Source: Bacillota bacterium (GTDB lineage Bacteria > Bacillota > Clostridia > Lachnospirales > Lachnospiraceae). From it: DNA of 64,000 bases. A program made the translations under genes and the position numbers. Shown here in pieces: positions 36,019-44,195 of the stretch (positions are counted from its first letter, which is position 1; the number at the start of each line of letters is the position of its first letter). The notes under the pieces were generated by a model. That model did not search any database. It saw only the letters and a list, made by a program, of their open reading frames with translations, and had not been told where the DNA came from. Where the stretch lies: positions 186,001 to 250,000 of the forward strand of contig JAEYLX010000019.1 in NCBI GenBank assembly GCA_023407575.1. The letters run 5' to 3'.

Positions 36019-37086
36019 TTAAACTTCAACAATCCAATTATGATTATCTTGTATTTTTCCTAACTGTATTCCTGTAACCGTATCATATAGTTTCTGACTT
36101 ACTGGTCCAATACCACCATCTTTAATTTGCATTACGTTATTTCCAAATCGAAGCTGCCCAACTGGTGAAATTACCGCAGCTGTACCTGTGCCCCATACTT
36201 CCTCCAAGGTACCAGCCTTTGCCGCCTCGTATATTTCATCAATTGAAACTCTACGCTCAACCGTTGGTAAGCCCCATTCTTTACAAAGAGTGATTACAGA
36301 GTCTCTGGTAACCCCTGGAAGAATACTTCCGTTCAAGGCTGGAGTGACTACTGTTCCATTAATTTTAAAGAATATGTTCATCGCACCAACTTCTTCAATA
36401 TACTTACGTTCCACACCATCCAGCCATAATACCTGTGAATAGCCCTCTTCGTGAGCCTTTACCTGTGCTTTCATGGATGCAACATAATTTGCTCCCGCTT
36501 TGGCTTCTCCAATCCCACCAACAACCGCTCTTACATATTCATCTTCTATCCAGATTTTCACTGGGTTTAAACCTTCCGGATAATATGCTCCTACCGGTGA
36601 TAAGATAATCATAAATAAGTAGCTTTCGGAAGGTCTTACTCCTAAAACTGGGTCAGTCGCTATAATAAATGGTCTGATATAGAGAGAGGTTCCTGGTCTG
36701 GTTGGTATCCACGCATCATCAACCTCCACGACTGTCTTAATTGCCTGTAAGAAATCCTCTTCGTCTATTTCTGGAATACAAATTCTATTGTTGGTTTTAT
36801 TGGCTCTTTCAATATTCTTATTTGGTCTAAATAATAAAGTTCTGCCATCCTCTGACTTATATGCCTTTAATCCTTCAAACATTTCCTGTCCATAATGGAA
36901 GACCATAGCAGATGGCTCCAAATTCAGAGGCTGATAGGGAATCACTCGTGGATCAAACCAACCTTTTCCCACCTCATAGTTCATAATAAACATATGATCG
37001 GTAAAAATTGTTCCAAATTTTAATGGATTATTGGCTTCTGGTAATGCCTTTGGGCTGTTGGTTTTCTCAATTTTGATATTAAGCAT
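36019..37086 (-). CDS. ilvE: Branched-chain amino acid aminotransferase
   Basis: A 355-residue fold-type IV PLP aminotransferase, type II BCAT subgroup, exchanging amino groups between glutamate and branched-chain 2-oxoacids. GQEMFEGLKAYK, RPNKNIERANKT, IRPFIIATDP, GVERKYIEEVGAMN (the lysine binds PLP) and EVWGTGTAAVISPVG are characteristic. It starts 198 nt after a gap containing a clear promoter, and no T-box leader was seen. It is co-transcribed with the DUF6106 gene. Confidence 0.95.
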   Translation of the reverse strand: MLNIKIEKTNSPKALPEANNPLKFGTIFTDHMFIMNYEVGKGWFDPRVIPYQPLNLEPSAMVFHYGQEMFEGLKAYKSEDGRTLLFRPNKNIERANKTNNRICIPEIDEEDFLQAIKTVVEVDDAWIPTRPGTSLYIRPFIIATDPVLGVRPSESYLFMIILSPVGAYYPEGLNPVKIWIEDEYVRAVVGGIGEAKAGANYVASMKAQVKAHEEGYSQVLWLDGVERKYIEEVGAMNIFFKINGTVVTPALNGSILPGVTRDSVITLCKEWGLPTVERRVSIDEIYEAAKAGTLEEVWGTGTAAVISPVGQLRFGNNVMQIKDGGIGPVSQKLYDTVTGIQLGKIQDNHNWIVEV

Positions 37087-37172
37087 CTTATCATCCTTCC
37101 TTATGAAACTGGTATGTTTAATTGCTATAAACTGGTTTCTTCCTAGCTTTATCAGCTTTTCATATACCCTTT

Positions 37173-37201
37173 ATAGTAGTATTACCAATGAAATATTTCA
37201 A
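37173..37201 (-). promoter_or_regulatory. Sigma-A promoter of ilvE
   Basis: Minus strand TTGAAA, 17-nt spacer, TACTAT, about 85 nt before the ATG. Confidence 0.55.
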
Positions 37202-37284
37202 GTCTTTTCTTAGATGTTTTATAATGATTTCATATTTCTAATATAACTTTGGTTTATGAAAGGACTATAAGCTTCGCTTAAGTT

Positions 37285-37779
37285 TTAACTCTTCTTTTTC
37301 TCGTATCTACAAAAGGTGTAACACAGATCATAGTAAGTATGCTCATCTGTTTCTTCTGCTAATACCCAGTCTTCCATTTCATCAAGATTTGGAAAATAAG
37401 TATCCGCCAAATAAGAATAATCAATTTTAGTTACATGAGCAACCGTACAATAAGGTAGAAGCTGCCTGTAAACACTGGCTCCTCCAATAATATAGATATC
37501 TTCTGGCTTATACCCCTTAACTGCCTCAAGTACTTCCTCAATGCTATGTACCACAATAGCATCCTTTACTTTATAATCTTGCTTTGTAGAAATAATAATG
37601 TTTGTCCTATTCTTTAAAGGAAGACCTCCTGGAAAGGTACTAAGTGTATTCCTTCCTGTAATAACAACTTTATTCGTGGTTACATCCCTAAAAAATCGTT
37701 GATCCGCTGGTATCTTAACTAATAAATCATTCTGATATCCAATCGCCCAATTTTTATCAACTGCAACAATAAGATTCAT
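37285..37779 (-). CDS. dfrA: Dihydrofolate reductase
   Basis: A 164-residue NADPH-dependent enzyme regenerating tetrahydrofolate after thymidylate synthesis. VDKNWAIGYQNDLLVKIPAD contains the substrate-site acid, VVITGRNTLSTFPGGLPLKNR the NADPH site, and IYIIGGASVYRQLL the second conserved block. The ATG at 37779 has GGAG five bases upstream; the longest frame begins at 37797 and overlaps the spacer to thyA. It follows thyA by 21 nt, so the two are co-transcribed. Confidence 0.95.
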   Translation of the reverse strand: MNLIVAVDKNWAIGYQNDLLVKIPADQRFFRDVTTNKVVITGRNTLSTFPGGLPLKNRTNIIISTKQDYKVKDAIVVHSIEEVLEAVKGYKPEDIYIIGGASVYRQLLPYCTVAHVTKIDYSYLADTYFPNLDEMEDWVLAEETDEHTYYDLCYTFCRYEKKKS

Positions 37780-37800
37780 GTTTTCTCCTTCCCCCAAGCA

Positions 37801-38649
37801 CTAAACTGCGACAGGTATATTCTCAACCTTGGGGCCATACTGGTAGTTATTAAGTGCAAAGTCCTCCACCGTAAATTGGTAGAAATCCTTAATCTCCGGA
37901 TTCATCCAAAAGGTAGGGGCATCATAGGTAGGTCGTTCAATTAACTCTTTGATAATCGGTATATGCCTGTCATATATATGTGCATCCGCAATTACATGAA
38001 CCAGCTCTCCAACCTCTAAATCGCAAACCTGTGCAAACATATGAACTAATACTGCATATTGACATACATTCATCGTATTAGCCGCTAATATATCATTAGA
38101 GCGTTGATTTAGAATTGCATTCAATACCAGCTTATTGCTATCTGGTCTCTTTGTTACATTAAAGGTCATGCTATAGGCACAGGGATATAAATTCATCTCG
38201 CTCAAGTCTTCATGTACATAAATATTAGTCATAATTCTTCTGCTATAAGGATTGTTCTTTAGATCAAAAATAACCCGATCCACCTGATCCATATCACCTT
38301 CCTTATATTTATGTTTTACACCGAGCTGATACCCATATGCTTTTCCGATGGAGCCGTTCTCATCTGCCCAGGAATCCCAGATATGACTGTTAAGTTCGTT
38401 TACATTATTTGATTTCTTTTGCCATATCCAAAGGATCTCATCTATACAAGTTTTAAAAGCGGTCCTTCTTAAAGTCAGTGCCGGAAATTCCTTTGATAAG
38501 TCATAACGATTTACTACACCGAACTTCTTAATGGTATAGGCGGAGGTTCCATCCTCCCATTTTGGTCTGACCTTCTCCCCTTCTGTGCTGAACCCATTCT
38601 CTAAAATGTCTTTGCACATGTCAATGAAAATATGATCTGCTGCACTCAT
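37801..38649 (-). CDS. thyA: Thymidylate synthase (divergent ThyA)
   Basis: A 282-residue enzyme methylating dUMP to dTMP with methylene-THF. The nucleophile is C157 in LYPCAYSMTFNV, in place of the usual PCHxxxQF. LNQRSNDILAANTMNVCQYA and DAHIYDRHIPI carry the dUMP-binding residues (RSxD; the final Tyr and His). The N-terminal RTAFKTCIDEILWIWQ is conserved. The form is the divergent type found in several Clostridia. The ATG at 38649 has AAAGGAG five bases upstream; the longest frame begins at 38718. Confidence 0.92.
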   Translation of the reverse strand: MSAADHIFIDMCKDILENGFSTEGEKVRPKWEDGTSAYTIKKFGVVNRYDLSKEFPALTLRRTAFKTCIDEILWIWQKKSNNVNELNSHIWDSWADENGSIGKAYGYQLGVKHKYKEGDMDQVDRVIFDLKNNPYSRRIMTNIYVHEDLSEMNLYPCAYSMTFNVTKRPDSNKLVLNAILNQRSNDILAANTMNVCQYAVLVHMFAQVCDLEVGELVHVIADAHIYDRHIPIIKELIERPTYDAPTFWMNPEIKDFYQFTVEDFALNNYQYGPKVENIPVAV

Positions 38650-38708
38650 GAATGCTCCTTTCCAAACTCTCTTAAAACATTTTACCTTACTGGGCATTTT
38701 AAGGCAAG

Positions 38709-38766
38709 AAAAAAACATTCGTATCAGCCAGTCATTGTTTGGGGGAACAACTGGCCTGATACGAAT
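38709..38766 (-). terminator. Terminator between nrdD and thyA
   Basis: Arms ATTCGTATCAG / CTGATACGAAT with further CCAGT/ACTGG pairing, followed by TTTTTTT on the minus strand. It separates nrdD from thyA-dfrA, at least partly. Confidence 0.85.
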
Positions 38767-38802
38767 ATCTATGTCAATTATCTTGTAAGCTGAAATATTG
38801 AT

Positions 38803-41175
38803 TTACAACTTTACCATCTGTTCCTGGGCAAAGAGTTTTATATTAGAGGCATTTACATGTTTCTTAATCAATCCATCTCTAATCTCAACCAGCGTGGGGG
38901 CTTGCATTATGCTAAAGCTACGTGCTAAATCTGAATTTTCTTCCGCATCAACGATAGCATAAGTGATACCACTAAGCGCTTCTTTTGCAATATGACAGTT
39001 TGGACAGGTCTTGGTAGTAAAGAGATATAGGCCGTCTTGAATTTCGCCCTCCTCTTTTGCTGCAGCTATCTGAGCTCTACTTTCTGCGCTCTCTGTAGCA
39101 CTGATATTCTCTGTGTCATAAAGCCTGCGATTTTCATATTCCTGTGCTTTCCCAGGATTCCAATTCTGCACCGGTCTATAATAACCAGTAATTCTACTGT
39201 AAACCTCAGCAACTTCACCACAGTGAGGACAGTTAAACTGCTCCCCAACTAGATATCCATGAGTCTTACATACAGAATAGGTAGGTGACATCGTATAATA
39301 AGGCAGTTTATAATTGCTTGCGATTGCTCTTACCAGCTTAGCAGCTGCCTGCCAATCTGGAAGTTTCTCTCCCAAAAAGGCATGGAACACAGTACCTGAA
39401 GTATAAAGTGTCTGTAATTCATCTTGAATATCCAAGGCTTCAAATACATCTTCTGTATAGCCAACTGGCAAATGTGAGCTATTGGTATAGTAAGGGGTAT
39501 CTCCTTCTTTACCAGCAGTTTTAATATCCGGCCAACGCTTACGGTCAAACTTCGCCAGACGATAGGTAGTTGATTCTGCAGGCGTAGCTTCCAGATTATA
39601 TAAATCTCCATACTGCTCCTGATAATCGGATAAGCGTTCTCTCATATAGTTTAACGTCTTAATTGCAAACTCTTTGGTCTTATTATGAGTCATATCTTCT
39701 CCAAGCCAGTTTGCATTCAACCCAACTTCGTTCATACCAATCAGTCCGATCGTTGAAAAATGACTATCAAAGGAACCCAAATAACGCTTGGTGTATGGAT
39801 ATAGCCCCTCCTGTAAAAGCTTGCTGATAACTCCTCTTTTCACCCTTAAGGAGCGGGTCGAAATTTCTAACATACGGTCGAGACGTTGGAAAAAGTCCTT
39901 TTCATCCGCTGCCAAATATGCAATACGAGGCATGTTGATTGTAACAACGCCAACAGAACCTGTACTCTCACCAGAACCAAAGAATCCGCCTGTCTTTTTA
40001 CGCAGCTCTCTTAGGTCCAGTCTTAGCCTGCAGCACATGGAGCGAACGTCACTGGGCTCCATATCACTGTTAATATAATTGGAGAAATAAGGTGTGCCAT
40101 ATTTTGCAGTCATCTCAAATAAAAGACGATTGTTCTCGGTATCTGACCAATCAAAATCACTGGTAATGGAATAGGTAGGAATTGGATACTGGAATCCTCT
40201 TCCGTTCGCATCACCCTCAATCATAATTTCGATAAAGGCTTTATTCACCAGGTCCATTTCTTTCTTACAGTCCTTGTATTTAAAATCCACTTCCTTGCCA
40301 CCGATGATACAGGGTAATTCAGCCAAATCGCTTGGAACTGTCCAGTCCAAAGTAATATTAGAGAACGGAGCCTGTGTTCCCCAACGGCTAGGTGTATTAA
40401 CTCCATAGACAAAAGACTGAATACACTGCTTTACTTCTTTATAGCTTAAATTATCAGCCTTTACAAACGGTGCTAAATAAGTATCAAAGGACGAAAATGC
40501 CTGCGCACCTGCCCATTCATTCTGCATAATACCTAAGAAATTCACCATCTGATTACATAGGGTAGATAAATGACTTGCTGGCGAAGAAGTAATCTTACCA
40601 GGTATTCCACCCAGTCCCTCTTTAATCAGCTGCTTCAGCGACCACCCTGCACAATAACCTGTTAACATGGATAAATCATGTAAATGGATATCTGCATTAC
40701 GGTGTGCTGCAGCAATCTCTTCATCATATATTTCGGAGAGCCAGTAGTTAGCGGTAATGGCTCCAGAATTATGTAAAATCAGTCCACCTACAGAATAGGT
40801 AACTGTTGAATTCTCCTTTACTCTCCAATCCTCTTCGTTAACATAGCTGTTAACAATCTCCTTGTAATCAAGAATTGTTGATTTCATATTTCGCATTTTT
40901 TCTCTATTTTTACGGTAAAGAATGTACGCTTTTGCAACCTCTGTATATCCGGTTTGCTCCAATACTTTCTCCACACTGTCTTGTACATCTTCAACATGAA
41001 TTGTTTCATCATTAATCTTTGTTTGGAAATCTGATGTTACTCGAAGTGCTAATAAACTGATAATCTCGTCGGTGTAAAATTTTTCTGTCGCCTTAAATGC
41101 TTTTGTAATAGCTTCACTAATCTTCCCCAGGTTGAATTCTGCTATTTGTCCATCTCTTTTTATTACATTAATCAT
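38803..41175 (-). CDS. nrdD: Anaerobic ribonucleoside-triphosphate reductase with C-terminal redoxin domain
   Basis: A 790-residue class III reductase making dNTPs from NTPs without oxygen. It has an N-terminal ATP cone (VIKRDGQIAEFNLGKI), the catalytic barrel, a zinc site from CKTHG and CPHCG, and the glycyl radical loop RITGYYRP with G664. After the usual end, residues 714-790 form a thioredoxin/glutaredoxin-like domain: LYLFTTKTCPNC (CPNC at 724-727) and QAPTLVEI, the cis-proline strand. The activase NrdG is not encoded nearby. The fused redoxin suggests a reductant route other than formate (inference). Confidence 0.93.
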   Translation of the reverse strand: MINVIKRDGQIAEFNLGKISEAITKAFKATEKFYTDEIISLLALRVTSDFQTKINDETIHVEDVQDSVEKVLEQTGYTEVAKAYILYRKNREKMRNMKSTILDYKEIVNSYVNEEDWRVKENSTVTYSVGGLILHNSGAITANYWLSEIYDEEIAAAHRNADIHLHDLSMLTGYCAGWSLKQLIKEGLGGIPGKITSSPASHLSTLCNQMVNFLGIMQNEWAGAQAFSSFDTYLAPFVKADNLSYKEVKQCIQSFVYGVNTPSRWGTQAPFSNITLDWTVPSDLAELPCIIGGKEVDFKYKDCKKEMDLVNKAFIEIMIEGDANGRGFQYPIPTYSITSDFDWSDTENNRLLFEMTAKYGTPYFSNYINSDMEPSDVRSMCCRLRLDLRELRKKTGGFFGSGESTGSVGVVTINMPRIAYLAADEKDFFQRLDRMLEISTRSLRVKRGVISKLLQEGLYPYTKRYLGSFDSHFSTIGLIGMNEVGLNANWLGEDMTHNKTKEFAIKTLNYMRERLSDYQEQYGDLYNLEATPAESTTYRLAKFDRKRWPDIKTAGKEGDTPYYTNSSHLPVGYTEDVFEALDIQDELQTLYTSGTVFHAFLGEKLPDWQAAAKLVRAIASNYKLPYYTMSPTYSVCKTHGYLVGEQFNCPHCGEVAEVYSRITGYYRPVQNWNPGKAQEYENRRLYDTENISATESAESRAQIAAAKEEGEIQDGLYLFTTKTCPNCHIAKEALSGITYAIVDAEENSDLARSFSIMQAPTLVEIRDGLIKKHVNASNIKLFAQEQMVKL

Positions 41176-41234
41176 ATGTAACTGGCTCCTTCCCCTTTTT
41201 TAACTTAAGAAATATCACGAACTCCAATGCTTTA

Positions 41235-41263
41235 ATATTACCAGATATCACCATGTTCGTCAA
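41235..41263 (-). promoter_or_regulatory. Sigma-A promoter of nrdD
   Basis: Minus strand TTGACG, 17-nt spacer, TAATAT, about 60 nt before the ATG. Confidence 0.6.
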
Positions 41264-41318
41264 TATAAAAAATACCAGATATATGTTTATTTTTCATCAT
41301 AAACACAACATCTAGTAT
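41238..41318 (-). promoter_or_regulatory. Candidate NrdR boxes
   Basis: Three 16-bp sites resemble the ATP-cone repressor NrdR consensus ACACWATATATWGTGT. On the minus strand the best is ATACTAGATGTTGTGT (41303-41318; 13 of 16). The next is at 41272-41287, 31 bp away, the usual tandem spacing. The third, at 41238-41253, overlaps the promoter. Confidence 0.45.
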
Positions 41319-41463
41319 TCAATATAGTATCAATTACCTATTATTTTTTCTAATAAAATACCGATAAATTTTTAATAGTTCAACCCTGTGAATTATTAAT
41401 GCTGTAGAAAGAAAAATCTCACTTTTACTTGCATATTGCATGCAAAGCTTATAGAGACTTCTT

Positions 41464-42708
41464 TTACAATCCTTGATAAACATCCTTAGGGACATATGCC
41501 TTAACAAAAATACCGTCCTGAACATATTCCTCTTCTAATAACTGTCCATATTTTCGTATCATCTGTATCTTACCTGCATCCTGATAGGAAAACAATTTCT
41601 CGATTAGAACCTTCTGCTCGTTTAAGATCTTTTCAATCTGCTCTAATAACTTATTGACGTCTGCTCCAGTTTTGGCTGATATTTTAACCGTATAGTCCGC
41701 CTTGTGATCCTTAATAATCTGAGAAGCTTCCAGTTTATCCTGTTTATTAAAAGCAGTTATAATTACCTTGTCCTGAATTCCAAGTTTATTAAGAGTTTCA
41801 TAGACAATATGCATCTGTCGATCTACATCCGGATTGGAACTATCAACCACATGTAAAATGATATCCGAATATTTTGCTTCCTCAAGAGTACTTCGAAATG
41901 CTTCTATCAAATGGTGTGGAAGCTTACGAACAAATCCGACGGTATCTGTAAAAAGTACCTGTTGTCCATTCTCAAACTCATATGTTCTGGTTGTTGGGTC
42001 AAGTGTAGCAAACAACTTATCCTCCTCCAGTACCCCTGCATGAGTCAAATGGTTAAGTAACGTCGATTTACCAGCATTGGTATAACCAACAATCGCAATA
42101 ACAGGAACTCTGTTCTTACTTCTTAAGCTTCTTGAGGTTTCTCTGTTCTGTTTAATTTCTTCCAACTCATGCTTAAGCTGCGAAATTCGATCATTGATTA
42201 ATCGACGATCCATCTCCAGCTTTTTCTCTCCGGGTCCCTTGGTACCGATTCCTCCACCCAGTCTTGAAAGAGAATTACGCAGACCAATCAAACGACTTGA
42301 TCGATATTTTAACTGTGCTAGTTCTACTTGAATTTTACCTTCTCTAGTAGAAGCTCGATTGGCAAATATATCGAGTATAATTACCGTACGATCTAAAACC
42401 TTCATCTGAAGTGCATTTTCAAGATTTCTAAGCTGCGCTGGTGACAACTCATCGTCACAAACGATGCCTGTGGCATTCATTTCTACTGCCAGCGCCTTTA
42501 CTTCCTCTATTTTACCTTTTCCAATATATGTGCCCGGATGAACTCTTTCACGATTTTGAATCATCTTCCCTACTGTAACAGCACCGGCTGTTGCAGCAAG
42601 CTCTTCCAGTTCATCTAGGGACTCAGCGGTATCATCACTGTCTGCGGAGGCAACTCCCACTAAGACAAACCTCTCAATCTCATCCTTAATATCATACATT
42701 TGCGCCAT
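41464..42708 (-). CDS. hflX: GTPase HflX
   Basis: A 414-residue ribosome-associated GTPase that splits stalled ribosomes. The N-terminal HflX domain contains RVHPGTYIGKGK and CDDELSPAQLRNLE; a helical linker has GPGEKKLEMDRRLI. The G domain shows G1 GYTNAGKST, G3 DTVGFVRKLP and G4 FNKQD. The ATG at 42708 has GGAGG five bases upstream; the longest frame begins at 42747. It lies 45 nt after the TPR lipoprotein gene in the same direction. Confidence 0.95.
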   Translation of the reverse strand: MAQMYDIKDEIERFVLVGVASADSDDTAESLDELEELAATAGAVTVGKMIQNRERVHPGTYIGKGKIEEVKALAVEMNATGIVCDDELSPAQLRNLENALQMKVLDRTVIILDIFANRASTREGKIQVELAQLKYRSSRLIGLRNSLSRLGGGIGTKGPGEKKLEMDRRLINDRISQLKHELEEIKQNRETSRSLRSKNRVPVIAIVGYTNAGKSTLLNHLTHAGVLEEDKLFATLDPTTRTYEFENGQQVLFTDTVGFVRKLPHHLIEAFRSTLEEAKYSDIILHVVDSSNPDVDRQMHIVYETLNKLGIQDKVIITAFNKQDKLEASQIIKDHKADYTVKISAKTGADVNKLLEQIEKILNEQKVLIEKLFSYQDAGKIQMIRKYGQLLEEEYVQDGIFVKAYVPKDVYQGL

Positions 42709-42753
42709 ATGTGCCTCCATTCTGCTGCTAAAACTTTTGTTACCCAAACCATA

Positions 42754-43944
42754 TTATTCCATACTGATCTGATCGACCGTAGTTATTAGTCTGCTGTCAA
42801 TAAATAATGCTTCCCTTATCGCTTCCTTATCATCGGGGTAGTTTACTTGATATTTCGCCAATCGAATATCTGCTTCTTCAAACTTACCAAGGTTCTCATA
42901 GGCTACAATTTCATTTCTTTGAAGCACCTGTATCGTTGGTGCTTCGTTAAGAGCAAGTCCCTTTTCTATGAATTCAAGTGCTTCTGTGGCATTATTCTGC
43001 TTCAATTTACAAATTGCCATCTGATTATATACTTTTGCCGTAATAACCTCTCCGCTTTTTAAGTATAAATCATAATAATAAATTGCTTTTGTATAATCTT
43101 TTTCAAGTCGATAGCTTTCACCAATATAATAATATGCCTCTAAAAACCCATTACCATACGCTTCTTCTAATTCTGTACGGGCATCCTTATAATTTCCCTG
43201 AAGAAAATGAAATTTAGCAACATTGTAGTTATCCTCAGTAGTAGTTGCTGTAATTTCGAGAGTTTCTTCTATTGCTTCTACTGCTCCTTTTTCATCACCA
43301 TAATCGGATAATAGGTAGTATTTTCCGAAGTGATACTCATAATTCTTTGAATCTAAAGAAATTGCTTTATTATAATCCTCCAGGCCTTTATTATCTTCTT
43401 TCAGTTCTTTATAACAAATTGCTCTTTTTGCATATGCCTGTGCTGGTTTTTTCTCATTCTCAATAATCGTTGTATAGGCAGCTACTGCCTCCTCATATTG
43501 CCCAACTCTATACATCGCATCAGCCATATAATACAAGATATCCATGTCCAGACTCTTTCGTTCTTTTATCTTCAGCGCCTTGTTAAATTCTTCAATTGCC
43601 TTTTCATTCTGCTGCATCAAATAATAAGCAATACCTTTCGCTCTAAAGAGCTTTTTATTGTTTTCCCGAATTATCAGCATATCTTTTTCTGAATAAGCCA
43701 GTTCTAATTGTGAGAGAGCCTCCTCGTATTTTCCTTGTGCAATTAGTGCCAAACTATAATCAATATGGTAGTCTGCTCTATTTGGATTCTGTTCAATTGC
43801 AGCTGCAAAGTTTTCTGTAGCCTTTTCCAGGTCCCCCTTCTCAAAGCTTTTCTTTCCATCCTGATAATAACTGTCTGCCGAGCTACAGCCAGCCATCATG
43901 ACTATGATAATTAGTATTCCTATAGAAAGAAGTCTTTTCTTCAT
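42754..43944 (-). CDS. TPR-repeat lipoprotein
   Basis: A 396-residue surface lipoprotein. A hydrophobic N-terminus with lipobox VMMAGC marks the acylated Cys. The rest is a run of about nine tetratricopeptide repeats (for example AIEQNPNRADYHIDYSLALI and KRAICYKELKEDNKGLEDYN). TPRs are protein-protein interaction scaffolds, so it probably assembles a complex at the outer membrane face; no partner is suggested by context. The ATG at 43944 has GGAGG eight bases upstream. It is co-transcribed with hflX. Confidence 0.85.
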   Translation of the reverse strand: MKKRLLSIGILIIIVMMAGCSSADSYYQDGKKSFEKGDLEKATENFAAAIEQNPNRADYHIDYSLALIAQGKYEEALSQLELAYSEKDMLIIRENNKKLFRAKGIAYYLMQQNEKAIEEFNKALKIKERKSLDMDILYYMADAMYRVGQYEEAVAAYTTIIENEKKPAQAYAKRAICYKELKEDNKGLEDYNKAISLDSKNYEYHFGKYYLLSDYGDEKGAVEAIEETLEITATTTEDNYNVAKFHFLQGNYKDARTELEEAYGNGFLEAYYYIGESYRLEKDYTKAIYYYDLYLKSGEVITAKVYNQMAICKLKQNNATEALEFIEKGLALNEAPTIQVLQRNEIVAYENLGKFEEADIRLAKYQVNYPDDKEAIREALFIDSRLITTVDQISME

Positions 43945-44025
43945 CTCCATTTCCTCCGTGGTAAAACCGTATCAATCCGCAATATCTTGTATTTCTGTAT
44001 AATTATACTACATAATCCATGATTT

Positions 44026-44037
44026 TACAACAGTTTA
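44026..44037. repeat. Possible left-end remnant of palindromic element
   Basis: TACAACAGTTTA matches the left end of the element at 20581; the rest of the gap does not match clearly. Confidence 0.3.
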
Positions 44038-44105
44038 ACCCTGCTAATTTATGTTAGAAAGTAAAGAAGAAACCTTGCTTCCAAATGTATATTCAAATTA
44101 TAAAA

Positions 44106-44146
44106 GATGGGAACCAGCATATGAAGTATGTTGATTCCCATTTTTT
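44106..44146. terminator. Terminator after hppA
   Basis: ATGGGAA ... TTCCCAT stem with T-rich sequence on both strands, 50 nt past the hppA stop. Confidence 0.65.
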
Positions 44147-44195
44147 TAAATTATCTTGTGTAAACACTTAATTCAATTATAAACAATTATTACAA

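Noticed and set aside
37087..37284. T-box or leader peptide for ilvE
   Set aside because: A promoter is present, but no run of branched-chain codons or T-box sequence was found.
44020..44100. Further full copy of the MITE-like element
   Set aside because: Only 12 nt at the left end match; the remainder and right end are absent.
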